Translations under genes and position numbers: made by a program | From: Actinomadura latina NBRC 106108 | GTDB taxonomy: Bacteria; Actinomycetota; Actinomycetes; Streptosporangiales; Streptosporangiaceae | Direction: 5' to 3' | Assembly (NCBI RefSeq): GCF_001552195.1 | Contig: NZ_BCQS01000006.1 | Location: 186,001-250,000, forward strand | Length of the DNA stretch: 64,000 bases | The notes under the pieces: model-generated | Told to the model about the DNA's origin: nothing | The model's input: only the letters and a program-made list of their open reading frames with translations | The model's database searches: none | Part shown: positions 23,916 through 33,160 of the stretch, in pieces | How positions within the stretch are numbered: position 1 is the first letter of the stretch | Layout of the letters: each line of letters starts with the position of its first letter

Positions 23916-25499
23916 ATGTATCCGCCGGACGAGCGCTACGTCCTCACCGTCGACCTCGGCTCGACCGGGCTGAAGGTCGGCCTCGTCTCCCTCACCGGGG
24001 AGATCGCCCAGTGCGAGTTCGCGTTCGTGACGACGTCCCGGCCGGGCGGCGGCGCGTCCACGCAGGACGCGGAGGAGTGGTGGCGGCTCGTCACCGCTGC
24101 CTCCCGGCGGGTCGTGGAGCAGGTCCGTCCCGAGCAGCTCGTCGCGGCGTCGTGCACCGGGCAGTGGGCCAGCACCGTGCCGGTGGACGCGGCGGGCCGT
24201 CCCGTAGGCGACTGCCTCCTGTACGACGACACGCGCGGCGCGCCCTACTCCCGCGCCGTCATCGCGGGGCCGGTCGCCGGGTTCGCGCCGCGCAACGCGC
24301 TGGCCTGGGTGCGGAAGACGGGCGGGGCGCCGTCGCCGTCCGGCGCCGACCCGATCGGGCACCTGCTGTTCCTGCGCCACGAGATGCCGGACGTGTACGC
24401 CGCGGCGCGCTGGTTCCTGGAGCCCGTCGACTACCTGACGATGCGGATGACCGGGGTCGCCGCCGCCACGCACGCCTCGATGACGGCCGCGTGGCTGACC
24501 GACAACCGGCGCCCCGACGTGCCGCGCTACGACACCGGCCTGGCGCGGCGCGCCGGAGTCGACATCGGGAAGCTCCCGCCGCTGCGCGGCATCGGCTCGG
24601 TGGTGGGCGGCGTCTCCGCCGGCGCGGCCGGCGAGCTGGGCGTACCGGAGGGGCTCCCGGTCGTCACCGGCCTTCCCGACCTGCACGCGGCGGTCTGCGG
24701 TGCCGGGCTGGACGACTACCAGGCACATCTGGCGATCAGCACGACGTCCTGGATCGGGCTGTCGGTGCCGTTCAAGAAGACCGATGTCCTGCGGTCGATC
24801 GCCAGCGTGCCGGGCCTGCGGGACGGCTCCTACGTCGTCGCGAACAACCACGAGACCGGCGGCCGGTGCCTGCAGTGGCTGAACGAGGGCGTGCTGGGCG
24901 CGCCCGCCACCCGCGACGCCGACTACGAGCGGCTGGCGGCCCGCGCCGCCGGCGTGCCGCCGGGCGGCAACGGGGTGATCTTCACTCCCTGGCTGGACGG
25001 CGAACGGTCCCCGGTGGACGACCGCGACGCCCGCGCCGGCTTCCACAACCTGTCGCTCACCACGACGCAGGACGACCTCGTCCGCGCGGTGCTGGAGGGC
25101 GTCGCGTACAACAACCGGTGGCTGCACGAGGCGGTCGAGCGGTTCGCCGGCCGCCGCCTCGACCCGATCCGGCTGATCGGCGGCGGCGCCCGGTCGGACC
25201 TGTGGTGCCAGATCCACGCGGACGTGCTCGGCCGCACCGTCGAGCGGGTCGCCGACCCGATCAACGCGACGCTGCGCGGCCAGGCGGTCTTCGCCGCGCT
25301 GTCGCTGGGCGCCGTCCGCCGCGAGGACGTCCGGATCCGCGTCGACCGCGTCTTCCGCCCCGACGCGCCGGCCGGGGCGGAGTACGAGCGCCTCTACCGG
25401 GAGTTCCCCGGCCTGTACCGGAGCCAGCGGGGCATGTTCCGCCGCCTGGCGCGCAGCCGGGCGCCCGTCAGCCGAGCGGCGGTACGACAGCCTCGATGA
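23916..25499 (+). CDS. FGGY-family carbohydrate kinase (xylulokinase-like)
   Basis: The 527-residue protein has the actin-like ATPase phosphate motif LTVDLGSTGLKVGL, a catalytic-region aspartate in VVTGLPDLHAAVCGAG, and the adenosine motif LIGGGARSDLWCQIHADVLG. Both FGGY domains are complete. The sugar cannot be deduced. It is translated with the S1P-lyase-like gene before it, which suggests that the lyase acts on a phosphorylated product, perhaps a sugar or polyol phosphate rather than a sphingoid base (inference). Its 3' end overlaps the convergent ThDP enzyme by 32 bases. Confidence 0.88.
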   Translation: MYPPDERYVLTVDLGSTGLKVGLVSLTGEIAQCEFAFVTTSRPGGGASTQDAEEWWRLVTAASRRVVEQVRPEQLVAASCTGQWASTVPVDAAGRPVGDCLLYDDTRGAPYSRAVIAGPVAGFAPRNALAWVRKTGGAPSPSGADPIGHLLFLRHEMPDVYAAARWFLEPVDYLTMRMTGVAAATHASMTAAWLTDNRRPDVPRYDTGLARRAGVDIGKLPPLRGIGSVVGGVSAGAAGELGVPEGLPVVTGLPDLHAAVCGAGLDDYQAHLAISTTSWIGLSVPFKKTDVLRSIASVPGLRDGSYVVANNHETGGRCLQWLNEGVLGAPATRDADYERLAARAAGVPPGGNGVIFTPWLDGERSPVDDRDARAGFHNLSLTTTQDDLVRAVLEGVAYNNRWLHEAVERFAGRRLDPIRLIGGGARSDLWCQIHADVLGRTVERVADPINATLRGQAVFAALSLGAVRREDVRIRVDRVFRPDAPAGAEYERLYREFPGLYRSQRGMFRRLARSRAPVSRAAVRQPR

Positions 25500-27018
25500 G
25501 GTGGGGGCCGGGTTCGGCGAGCGCCTTGCCGAACTGGGCCGCCAGCTCCTCGGCCGTGCGCGCGCGGGACGCGGGGACGCCCATGCCGGACGCCAGCGCG
25601 ACGAAGTCGAGCGCCGGGCGCGACAGGTCGACCATGTCGCGGGTGATGGTCCCCGCCTCGGGCGGTGCCGGGACGGCGCCGACCCGCGTCGTCTCCATCG
25701 ACAGGATCGCGTAGGAGCCGTTGTTGAACACGACGGTCGTGACGTCGAGCCCCTCGCGGGCCTGCGTCCACAGCGCGGAGATCGTGTACATGGCGCTGCC
25801 GTCCGCCTCCAGGCAGACGACCGGGCGGTCCGGGCAGGCGACCGCGGCGCCGGTCGCCACGGGCAGGCCCTGGCCGATCGCGCCGCCGGTCAGCGACAGC
25901 CAGTCGTGCGGCGGCGCGCCGGCGGTCGCGCCCGGCAGCCACAGCCCGGAGGTGTTGGCCTCGTCGGACACGATCGCGCCCTCGGGCAGCAGCGCGCCGA
26001 TGACGGCGGCGGCGGTCTCCCCGGTGAGCGCCCCGGTCGGGATCTCCGGCCGCGCCGCCACTTGCAGGGCGGGGGCCGCGTCCTTGGCGACCATGCCGGC
26101 GAGCCCGGTGAGCGCGCCGGTCGCGTCGGCGCCGAGGTCGTGCACCTGGCAGCCGTCCGGCACCAGGTCGCCCGGAAGGCCGGGGTAGGCGAAGAACGTC
26201 ACCGGACGGCGCGCACCCGCGAGGACGATGTGCCGGGCGCCGTCGAGCTGCGCCGCCGCCATCTCGCCCAGGTAGGCGAGCCGCTCCACCGCCGGGAGCC
26301 CGGCGCCGCGCTCCAGCCGGGCCGGGAACGTCTCGCACAGCACCCGCGCCCCGGTCGCCGCCGCGATGCGCCCGGCGGCCTCCAGCCCTTCGCGCCGGGT
26401 CGCGCCCCCGCCGATCAGCACGACGCAGGGTTCACCGCCGGTCAGCGCGGCGGCGGCCGGCTCCAGCGCGGCGTCCGCGACCGGCTCGGGCGGGGGAGCG
26501 GGCAGTGCCGCCGCGACCTCGCCGCCGTCCGACCAGGCGGCGTCGGCGGGCACGATCAGCGTGGCGACGCCCCCGGCGCGGGCCGCCGCGACGGCCTCGG
26601 CCGCCGCCTTGCCCGCCTCGGCCGCGGTCACCGGACGCCCCGTCCAGGCCGACACCGACCCGGCCACCGCCGCGATGTCCGACTGGAGCGGCGCGTCGAA
26701 CCGCTGGTGCCCGGTGGCGTGGTCGCCGATGACCGTGACGACCGGCGTCCCGCCGCGCCGCGCGTTGTGCAGGTTGGCGAGCCCGTTCCCGAGGCCCGGC
26801 CCGAGGTGCAGCAGGACGGCGGCCGGGTCCGGCGCCATCCGCCCGTACCCGTCGGCGGCGCCCGTCGCGACGCCCTCGAACAGGCACAGCACGCCCCTCG
26901 CGCGCGGCTCGCCGTCCAGCGCCGCCACCAGGTGCAGCTCGGACGTGCCCGGATTGGCGAACCACACGCCGACGCCGGCGTCCGCCAGCGTGCGCACCAT
27001 GGCCTGCGCGCCGTTCAT
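25468..27018 (-). CDS. Thiamine-diphosphate enzyme (acetolactate synthase / benzoylformate decarboxylase-like)
   Basis: The 516-residue protein has the three ThDP-enzyme domains. The N-terminal PYR domain contains FANPGTSELHL and the activating glutamate in LFEGVATGAADGYGRM. The C-terminal PP domain carries LEADGSAMYTISALWT...VVFNNGSY, the ThDP/Mg2+ motif. It resembles the MdlC/IlvB-like branch; the substrate is a 2-oxo acid. It lies 14 bases after the FAD-linked oxidase gene in the same direction. A shared role is plausible: the oxidase makes a 2-oxo acid that this enzyme decarboxylates or ligates. Confidence 0.85.
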   Translation of the reverse strand: MNGAQAMVRTLADAGVGVWFANPGTSELHLVAALDGEPRARGVLCLFEGVATGAADGYGRMAPDPAAVLLHLGPGLGNGLANLHNARRGGTPVVTVIGDHATGHQRFDAPLQSDIAAVAGSVSAWTGRPVTAAEAGKAAAEAVAAARAGGVATLIVPADAAWSDGGEVAAALPAPPPEPVADAALEPAAAALTGGEPCVVLIGGGATRREGLEAAGRIAAATGARVLCETFPARLERGAGLPAVERLAYLGEMAAAQLDGARHIVLAGARRPVTFFAYPGLPGDLVPDGCQVHDLGADATGALTGLAGMVAKDAAPALQVAARPEIPTGALTGETAAAVIGALLPEGAIVSDEANTSGLWLPGATAGAPPHDWLSLTGGAIGQGLPVATGAAVACPDRPVVCLEADGSAMYTISALWTQAREGLDVTTVVFNNGSYAILSMETTRVGAVPAPPEAGTITRDMVDLSRPALDFVALASGMGVPASRARTAEELAAQFGKALAEPGPHLIEAVVPPLG

Positions 27019-27032
27019 TGCATCTCCCCACT

Positions 27033-28406
27033 TCAGCCGAACAGGACGCCCGGATTGAGTATCCCGTCCGGGTCGAAGGATGTCTTGATCCGCCGCATCA
27101 GCGCCACCTTCGCCGGATCCTCCAGGGCGAGGAACTGGCGGATCTTCTCTCGTCCGATACCGTGCTCCCCGCTGATCGTCCCACCCAGCTCGGCGGCCGC
27201 CGCGAGCAGCTCGTCCATCGCCTCGGCCAGCGCCTCGTCATCCGGCTGGAACACCGACAGGTGCACGTTGCCGTCGCCGGCGTGCCCGCACCCGCCGATC
27301 AGCGCGCCGTGCCGTCCGGCGATCTCTGGGACGGCGGCGAAGAACCGGGCCAGCGCGGTGCGCGGCACGACGGCGTCCACGATCGCGTTCGCCCCGGCGG
27401 CCCGCGCCGCCCAGAACGCCCCCTCCCGCGCCGTGATCAGCTTCCGCAGCGGCTCGCCCTGGAGGACGTAGACGTCGGCGGCGCCCAGGCCGGCCAGCTG
27501 CTCGCCCAGCGTCTGGACGTCCTCGTCCAGCCGCTCCGCCGAGCGGTTCCCCAGCACCACCAGCAGGTAGGCGCCGGCGGCGTCGCGGATCTCCTGCGGC
27601 ACCCCGAGGTCCAGCCCGGCGTTCTGCGTGATCGCCGACATGGCCAGGACGTCCACGTACTCCAGCACGAGCGGGTCGAGCCCGCCGCCCGTCAGCCGGG
27701 GAATGGCCGCCGTGACCGGCTCCGTGCCGGGGAACGGCGCCAGCACCCCCGCCGTGTGCGGGAGCCGGGGCCGCAGCCGCAGCGTCACCTCCGTGACGAG
27801 GGCGAGTGTGCCCTCCGAGCCCACGATGAGCTGCGTCAGGTCGTAGCCGGTGGACGTCTTCACGTACCGTCCGCCCGTCCGGATCACCTCTCCGGTGGCG
27901 AGTACCGCCTCCAGCCCGAGGACGTGGTGCCGCGTCACCCCTTCCTTCACCGCGTGCATGCCGCCCGCGTTGGTCGCGACGGTCCCGCCGATGCTGGCGC
28001 TGCCCTCGCCCGGGAAGATCGGGTAGACGAGCCCCTGCGCGGCCGTCGCCTCGTCCAGCTCCGCGAGCGTGACACCCGGCTGCACCACCGCCACCTGGCC
28101 GTCCGCGTCGATCTCCAGGATCCGGTTCATCCGCTCGAACGACACCACGAGCCCGCCCGGACGCGGCACCGCCGCACCGGACAGCCCCGTCCCCGACCCG
28201 CGCGCCGTCACCGGCAGCCCGTGCTCGCCGGCGACCTTCAGCACGGCCGCGACCTGCCCGGCGTCCGCCGGCCGCACGACCAGGTCCGGCCGCACCCCGG
28301 CGACGCCGAGCGACTCGTCCCGCCCGTACTCGGGGGGCACCGCGTCACCCGACAGGACGTGTTCCTCGCCGACGGCCTCCGCCAGCGCCGTCCGGACATC
28401 CGCCAT
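27033..28406 (-). CDS. FAD-linked 2-hydroxy acid oxidase (GlcD family)
   Basis: The 457-residue protein has a PCMH-type FAD domain (VTARGSGTGLSGAAVPRPGGLVVS, FPGEGSASIGGTVATNAGGMHAVKEGVTRHHVLGLE) and a C-terminal FAD-oxidase domain with GGCGHAGDGNVHLSVF and ISGEHGIGREK, including the conserved histidines. It should oxidise glycolate, D-lactate or another 2-hydroxy acid. GGGAGGG precedes ATG 28406, which was chosen over a longer frame. It is the first gene of a two-gene operon with the ThDP enzyme. Confidence 0.9.
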   Translation of the reverse strand: MADVRTALAEAVGEEHVLSGDAVPPEYGRDESLGVAGVRPDLVVRPADAGQVAAVLKVAGEHGLPVTARGSGTGLSGAAVPRPGGLVVSFERMNRILEIDADGQVAVVQPGVTLAELDEATAAQGLVYPIFPGEGSASIGGTVATNAGGMHAVKEGVTRHHVLGLEAVLATGEVIRTGGRYVKTSTGYDLTQLIVGSEGTLALVTEVTLRLRPRLPHTAGVLAPFPGTEPVTAAIPRLTGGGLDPLVLEYVDVLAMSAITQNAGLDLGVPQEIRDAAGAYLLVVLGNRSAERLDEDVQTLGEQLAGLGAADVYVLQGEPLRKLITAREGAFWAARAAGANAIVDAVVPRTALARFFAAVPEIAGRHGALIGGCGHAGDGNVHLSVFQPDDEALAEAMDELLAAAAELGGTISGEHGIGREKIRQFLALEDPAKVALMRRIKTSFDPDGILNPGVLFG

Positions 28407-28524
28407 GGCTTCCCTCCCAGGTGCCCCGTCCGGCAAGTCTGGTGCCGCCGCCCACCGGCGGCGATGTGACGTCCGGCCCTGATCCGCGGGCCGAAGGTCC
28501 CGTGAACGCACCTGAGGACAAGGT

Positions 28525-28545
28525 CGTACGGCTTACCACCGTACG
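28525..28545 (-). promoter_or_regulatory. Perfect inverted repeat upstream of the GlcD-type operon
   Basis: CGTACGG at 28525-28531 and CCGTACG at 28539-28545 are exact inverse copies with a seven-base spacer. The 182-base gap between the oxidase start and the htpG stop has no other gene. The site is about 120 bases before the oxidase start, so it could be an operator or part of a transcription stop for htpG. Confidence 0.4.
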
Positions 28546-28588
28546 CAAGACATCCGGTGACGTCGGCGGCGGGGAAGCCGGCGCTGCG

Positions 28589-30442
28589 TCAACGCCCGTC
28601 CGCGAGTGAGACCAGGAGGTCGTTGAGCCGCGAGACGAACGTGCCGGGGTCCTCGACGCGGGCGCCGCTGGTGAGCACGGCCTGGTCGAACAGGACGTGC
28701 GCCCAGTCGGCCAGGCGCGGGTCGTCCCGCCCGCCGTTGAGGCGCTCGATCAGCGGATGGCGCGGGTTGACCTCCAGGACCGGCTGGTTCGGCAGGCCCG
28801 AGCCGCGCATCCGCTGCGCGAGGGCGAACTCGGTCTCCGCCTCGTTCGCGACGATGCAGGCCGGGGACGTGGTGAGGCGGCTGGTGACGCGCACGTCGAA
28901 CGCCCGGCCGTCCAGGTGCTCCTTGAGCTTGCCGACGAGGGCGGCGTAGTCGGCGTCGGCCTGCTCGGCGGCCTCCTTGTCGGCCGCGTCCTCCATGTCG
29001 CCGAAGTCGGGTGCGCCCTGGGCGACCGACTGGAGCCGCTTGTCCTCGAAGTGCGGCAGGGCGGTGACGACGAAGTTGTCGACGGCGTCGTCCAGCAGGA
29101 GGACCTCGATGTCCTTCTCGCGGAACGCCTCCAGGTGCGGGCTGGACGCGGCGTCCGCCAGGCCGGGCGCGAGCAGGTAGTAGATCTTGTCCTGCCCCTC
29201 CTTCATGCGGGACACGTAGTCGCCGAGCGAGACGTCGGCCTGCTTGGTGGACGTGAACCGCAGGAGCCGCGCGATGTCGTCCCGGTGGGCGGGGTCGTCC
29301 GGGATGCCCTCCTTCAGGGTGGCGCCGAACTCCTTCCAGAAGGTCGCGTACTTCTCCGGCTCGCCCTCGGCCATGTCCTTGAGCAGCTTGAGCACCCGCT
29401 TGACCGCGCTCGACCGGATGTGGTCCATGGCCTGGCCGCCCTGCAGGATCTCGCGGGAGACGTTCAGCGGCAGGTCGGCGGAGTCGATGATCCCGCGGAC
29501 GAACCGCAGGTAGCGGGGCATCAGCCGGTCGGTGTCCTCCAGGATGAAGACGCGCTGCACGTGGAGCCGCACGCCCTGGAGGGACTGCGGAAGCCACAGG
29601 TCGTACGGGGCCTGCGACGGGACGAACAGCAGCAGCGTGTACTCGTACCGTCCCTCCACCTTCACGTGGACGTGGGCCAGCGGGTCGGAGAAGTCGTTGG
29701 TGAGCTGCCGGTAGAAGTCGTTGTAGTCCTGCTCCTTCAGCTCGCTCTTCGGGCGCGCCCACAGGGCGGTGGCCTGGTTGACGGGGGTGTCGTCGTCGCC
29801 GAGGAGGATGGGCCGGCCGATGTGGTCGGAGTACCGCTTGATGACCGTCCGCAGCCGGTGCTCGTTCAGCAGCTCGTCCTCGCCGTCGCGCAGGTGCAGG
29901 ACGATCGTCGTCCCCCGCTCGGCGCGCTCGACGGTCTCCACCGTGTACTCGCCCTTGCCCTCGGACGACCAGCGCACCCCCTCGCCCGCCGGCAGCCCGG
30001 CGCGGCGGGTGGTCAGCGTCACCCGGTCGGCGACGATGAACGCGGAGTAGAAGCCGACGCCGAACTGCCCGATCAGCGCGGTGTCGCCGCGCTTGTCGCC
30101 GCTCGTCGCGCGGAGGAACTCGGCGGTGCCCGACCGGGCGATCGTGCCGATGTTCCCGATCACCTCCCGGCGGCTCATCCCGATGCCGTTGTCGGCGATG
30201 GTGATCGTGCCGGCGTCCTTGTCGAAACCGACCCGGATCCGAGGCTCGTCCTCCGGTTCCCTCCCGGCGGACTCCGGCTCGGCGAAACGCTCGATCCGGA
30301 ACCGGTCGATCGCATCGGACGCATTGGAGATCAGCTCGCGCAGGAATATCTCCTTGTTGCTGTACAGCGAATTGGCCATGAGATCGAGGATCTGGGCCGC
30401 CTCGGCCTGAAAGCTGAACGTCTCCTCCGCCGGCAGAGTCAC
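28589..30442 (-). CDS. htpG: Hsp90-family chaperone HtpG
   Basis: The 617-residue protein shows the GHKL ATPase motifs of Hsp90: LISNASDAIDR, DNGIGMSR, GTIARSGT, and GQFGVGFYSAF, in order from residue 35 to about 140. The middle domain holds the catalytic arginine block NVSREILQ at about 345. The length is normal for bacterial HtpG, which lacks the eukaryotic linker and EEVD tail. It folds client proteins under stress in the cytosol. An AGGAGGG-like site precedes ATG 30442. Confidence 0.95.
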   Translation of the reverse strand: MTLPAEETFSFQAEAAQILDLMANSLYSNKEIFLRELISNASDAIDRFRIERFAEPESAGREPEDEPRIRVGFDKDAGTITIADNGIGMSRREVIGNIGTIARSGTAEFLRATSGDKRGDTALIGQFGVGFYSAFIVADRVTLTTRRAGLPAGEGVRWSSEGKGEYTVETVERAERGTTIVLHLRDGEDELLNEHRLRTVIKRYSDHIGRPILLGDDDTPVNQATALWARPKSELKEQDYNDFYRQLTNDFSDPLAHVHVKVEGRYEYTLLLFVPSQAPYDLWLPQSLQGVRLHVQRVFILEDTDRLMPRYLRFVRGIIDSADLPLNVSREILQGGQAMDHIRSSAVKRVLKLLKDMAEGEPEKYATFWKEFGATLKEGIPDDPAHRDDIARLLRFTSTKQADVSLGDYVSRMKEGQDKIYYLLAPGLADAASSPHLEAFREKDIEVLLLDDAVDNFVVTALPHFEDKRLQSVAQGAPDFGDMEDAADKEAAEQADADYAALVGKLKEHLDGRAFDVRVTSRLTTSPACIVANEAETEFALAQRMRGSGLPNQPVLEVNPRHPLIERLNGGRDDPRLADWAHVLFDQAVLTSGARVEDPGTFVSRLNDLLVSLADGR

Positions 30443-30515
30443 CGTTTTCCCTCCTGGTCATTCCCTTCGGACGACCCATCAGAATAGCGGCCGGCCATTC
30501 GGTGCGCAGGGGTGG

Positions 30516-31016
30516 TCAGCCGAAGATGGCGGTGGGGTCACCGAGGTACCAGGCGTTGTCGATGCGCATCCGGTGCACGACCCAGCGCCGCCCGTCCCGG
30601 ACCAGTTCGACGTCGTAGGGGTTCTTCAGCAGGGCGAACGTGGAGTGGTCCGCGGTCAGCAGGTGCTGGGCCTCCACCAGGGCGGTGAGCCGGGCTGTGT
30701 CGCCGTCGACGCTGACGCGGGGGTTGGCGACCTGGTGCGTGGTGTCGACCCGTCCGGTGAACGACCCGAGGATGGTGGTGACGATCGTGTCCCGTCCGAC
30801 CATCAGCGGCGGGTGCCCGCCCCACTTGGCGGCCGCGGGACGGAAGTCGAGTTCGGCGCCGGCGGCGAAGGCGGACGCGAACAGTTCGGCGTCCTGGAGG
30901 TCCTGGCCGAGGCCGAACCGGTACAGCGCGTCCACGATCTCGGCGCGATCGCGCAATTCCCGCACCACGGCCTCGTCCCCGGACGCTGACACCGCCTGCC
31001 CATCGGTCACGTACAT
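30516..31016 (-). CDS. SnoaL-like (NTF2-fold) protein
   Basis: The 166-residue protein fits the SnoaL-like/NTF2 fold: EIVDALYRFGLGQDLQDAELFASAFA at the start, TTHQVANPRVSVDGDTARLTALVEAQHLL in the sheet and RWVVHRMRIDNAWYLGDP at the end. These proteins are small hydratases, isomerases or ligand binders; none of those activities can be assigned. ATG 31016 has GGGAG five bases upstream, while ATG 31028 has none. It is divergent from the acetyltransferase. Confidence 0.8.
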   Translation of the reverse strand: MYVTDGQAVSASGDEAVVRELRDRAEIVDALYRFGLGQDLQDAELFASAFAAGAELDFRPAAAKWGGHPPLMVGRDTIVTTILGSFTGRVDTTHQVANPRVSVDGDTARLTALVEAQHLLTADHSTFALLKNPYDVELVRDGRRWVVHRMRIDNAWYLGDPTAIFG

Positions 31017-31170
31017 GCCTGCTCCCATTGCAGATCAGAGGAAGGATGCCTTCTACTCTTGGCCGGTGCGGGAGGCCGATCAATGCGCTGCTGTGCAACG
31101 ATCGTGAAGTGCAGGTTAACGATGGGAAGCCATGCTGGAGCGGGATGACGGCCAGGAGTGAGCGAGCAAG

Positions 31171-31629
31171 ATGAGAATCGTCGTCGACGACCTGTCCGGG
31201 ACGCAGATCGCCGAGTTCCTGGCCGAGCACGTCCGCCAGATGCGGTCCATCACGCCGCTGGAGAGCAAGCACGCCCTTGACCTGGACGGGCTCCGCAAAC
31301 CCGACGTCACGTTCTGGTCGGTCATGGACGACGGCGCCGTCGTGGGCTGCGGAGCGATCAAGAGGCTGGACGCGTTCCACGCCGAACTGAAGTCGATGCG
31401 CACGTCCACGACGCGCAAGCGGAGCGGGATCGCGTCCAGGCTGCTGGGGCACATCATCACCGAAGCCGAGCGGATGGGATTCACCCGGATGAGCCTGGAG
31501 ACCGGCTCCGACGAGTTCTTCCTCCCGGCCAGAAGCCTCTACGAGAAGTTCGGCTTCACCTATTGCGCCCCCTTCGCCGACTACCGCCCGGACCCGAACA
31601 GCGTCTTCATGACGAAACAGCTCGGCTGA
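31171..31629 (+). CDS. GNAT-family N-acetyltransferase
   Basis: The 152-residue protein has the GNAT core: VGCGAIKRLDAFHAELKSM, the acetyl-CoA loop RKRSGIASRLLGHII in which the usual R/Q-x-x-G-x-G/A is present as RSGIAS, and LYEKFGFTYC near the C-terminus. It resembles YhbS/PhnO-like acetyltransferases acting on a small amine. GGAGTGAG lies upstream of ATG 31171. The end overlaps the reading-frame tail of the degraded gene on the other strand. Confidence 0.85.
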   Translation: MRIVVDDLSGTQIAEFLAEHVRQMRSITPLESKHALDLDGLRKPDVTFWSVMDDGAVVGCGAIKRLDAFHAELKSMRTSTTRKRSGIASRLLGHIITEAERMGFTRMSLETGSDEFFLPARSLYEKFGFTYCAPFADYRPDPNSVFMTKQLG

Positions 31630-31637
31630 AGGGTCCC

Positions 31638-32030
31638 GTCCCGGCCGGTCGCCACGGCACGCCGTTCGCCGCCGCCGGAGCGCACGACGACGTCGACGAG
31701 GAAGGTCTGCGCCGACCGCCCACGCTCGTCGGCCGGGACCGGCGCGGGGGTGTCCGGGTCCGACATGATCACGGGGGCGGCCGTCGAGGCGAACGGCCCG
31801 GCGGTGTTGATCACGGCCGCCGCACCGGCCAGCGCGCGGTCGAGCGAGGCCGGATCGCCGGCCGACGCCGGACGCGCGTCCAGCCCGGTCTCGTGCGCCA
31901 TCGCCTTCAGCTTGCCCTCGTCGCGGCCCGACAGGACCGGGACGAACCCGCGCTCCCGCAACTCCGCCACCACGAACCGCCCGGTGTGCCCGTACGCACC
32001 GAACACCGCCACCGGCTGCCCCGACCCCAT
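31638..32030 (-). pseudogene. Saccharopine dehydrogenase-like gene with a large internal deletion
   Basis: The 5' part encodes a normal Rossmann domain (VAVFGAYGHTGRFVVAEL, VINTAGPFASTAAPVI, about 85 residues). The next codons read MSDPDTPAPVPADERGRSAQTFLVD, a block I know from near the C-terminus of these roughly 350-residue proteins. About 200 central residues are missing at the junction near 31770. The frame then runs out of homology after TGRD at 31638 and stops at 31581 inside the acetyltransferase gene. A good ribosome site (GAGGAGAA) is still present. It is divergent from the GlxA regulator, a usual partner. The internal deletion is my reading and needs an alignment. Confidence 0.6.
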
Positions 32031-32128
32031 GGGTTCTCCTCGCTCAAACGATCTGCCGTGGACATCCTGGCGGCGGCGGGCAGCCCGCCGTGAGTGTCTG
32101 GAACGCCATGCTCCGTACAATTCCGGAC

Positions 32129-33106
32129 ATGGGCACTGTCGCGCTGGCCGTCACCGACGGCATGCTGCACCTCGAACTGTCGCTGGCGTACGAGGTCTTC
32201 GCCGCCGCCCCCGCCGGTGTGACGGTCCCCTGGTACGGCCTCACCGTCTGCGGGCCGGGCACCGTCCGGGTAGGCCGGTTCCGGCTGGAACCCGACCACG
32301 GCCTCGACCGGCTCGCGCAGGCCGACACCGTGATCGTCCCGGGCTGGGCGGACGTCGATACCGACCCACCCGCCGACCTGGTGGACGCGGTGCGCGCGGC
32401 CCACGAGGCGGGCACACGCGTGGCGTCACTCTGCACGGGCGCGTTCGTGCTGGCCGCCGCCGGCCTGCTGGACGGGAGGCGCGCGACCACGCACTGGGCG
32501 CACACCGGGTACCTGGCCGCCCGCTATCCGCGAGTGGACGTCGACCCGGACGTGCTCTACATCGACAACGGCAGCGTGCTCACCTCCGCGGGCAAGGCCG
32601 CCGCCATGGACCTGTGCCTGCACCTCGTCCGCCTCGACCACGGCTCCGCGGTCGCCAACGCGGTCGCCCGCCGCCTCGTCGTGCCGCCGCACCGGGACGG
32701 CGGCCAGGCCCAGTTCGTCACGGCCCCGGTACCCGCCCCGGACGGCCACCCGCTCGCCGTCCTGTTCCCATGGGCGATCGAACGGCTCGACCAGCCGCTC
32801 ACCGTGGCGGACCTCGCCCGCCAGGCGCGGATGAGCCCGCGCCACCTGACCCGCCGCTTCAGGTCGGTGACCGGCACGACCCCGCTGCAATGGCTGCTGA
32901 CCCAGCGGATCCGCCACGCCCAGGAGCTGCTGGAGACCACCGGCGACGGCATCGACGCCATCGCGGCGGCCACCGGCATGGGCACCGCCACGACCCTGCG
33001 CCGGCACTTCAACCGCACCGTCGGCGTGCCCCCGGACACCTACCGCCGCACCTTCCGCTCGCGGACCCGCTCCGCCGCGGACCCCACCCGGGCCGGCGCC
33101 GTGTGA
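32129..33106 (+). CDS. GlxA-family AraC-type regulator
   Basis: Residues 1-180 form a DJ-1/PfpI-like domain with the elbow VASLCTGAFVLAAAGLLDGRRATTHW, where Cys occupies the nucleophile position but the family is regulatory. Residues 210-320 form the AraC HTH pair (LAROQARMSPRHLTRRF-like: QARMSPRHLTRRF, and IDAIAAATGMGTATTLRRHF). The start is uncertain: ATG 32129, ATG 32108 and GTG 32090 are in frame and none has a clear ribosome site; I chose the one that begins at the first strand. The divergent neighbour, probably its target, is decayed. Confidence 0.85.
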   Translation: MGTVALAVTDGMLHLELSLAYEVFAAAPAGVTVPWYGLTVCGPGTVRVGRFRLEPDHGLDRLAQADTVIVPGWADVDTDPPADLVDAVRAAHEAGTRVASLCTGAFVLAAAGLLDGRRATTHWAHTGYLAARYPRVDVDPDVLYIDNGSVLTSAGKAAAMDLCLHLVRLDHGSAVANAVARRLVVPPHRDGGQAQFVTAPVPAPDGHPLAVLFPWAIERLDQPLTVADLARQARMSPRHLTRRFRSVTGTTPLQWLLTQRIRHAQELLETTGDGIDAIAAATGMGTATTLRRHFNRTVGVPPDTYRRTFRSRTRSAADPTRAGAV

Positions 33107-33121
33107 CCGGGGCCGTTTTTT
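33091..33121 (+). terminator. Intrinsic terminator overlapping the regulator's stop codon
   Basis: GGCCGG at 33091-33096 pairs with CCGGGGCC at 33107-33114 across the stop codon, with a two-base bulge, and six T residues follow at 33116-33121. A T-run is rare in this window, which supports the call. Confidence 0.5.
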
Positions 33122-33160
33122 GGGTACGCGCCGGAGCGCAAGCATCATCGGGGAGGAAAC

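Noticed and set aside
28421..28609. A 62-codon frame between the GlcD gene and htpG
   Set aside because: Its start lies in the ribosome-site region of the opposite gene, it contains the CGTACGG inverted repeat, and the product looks like random G+C-rich translation.
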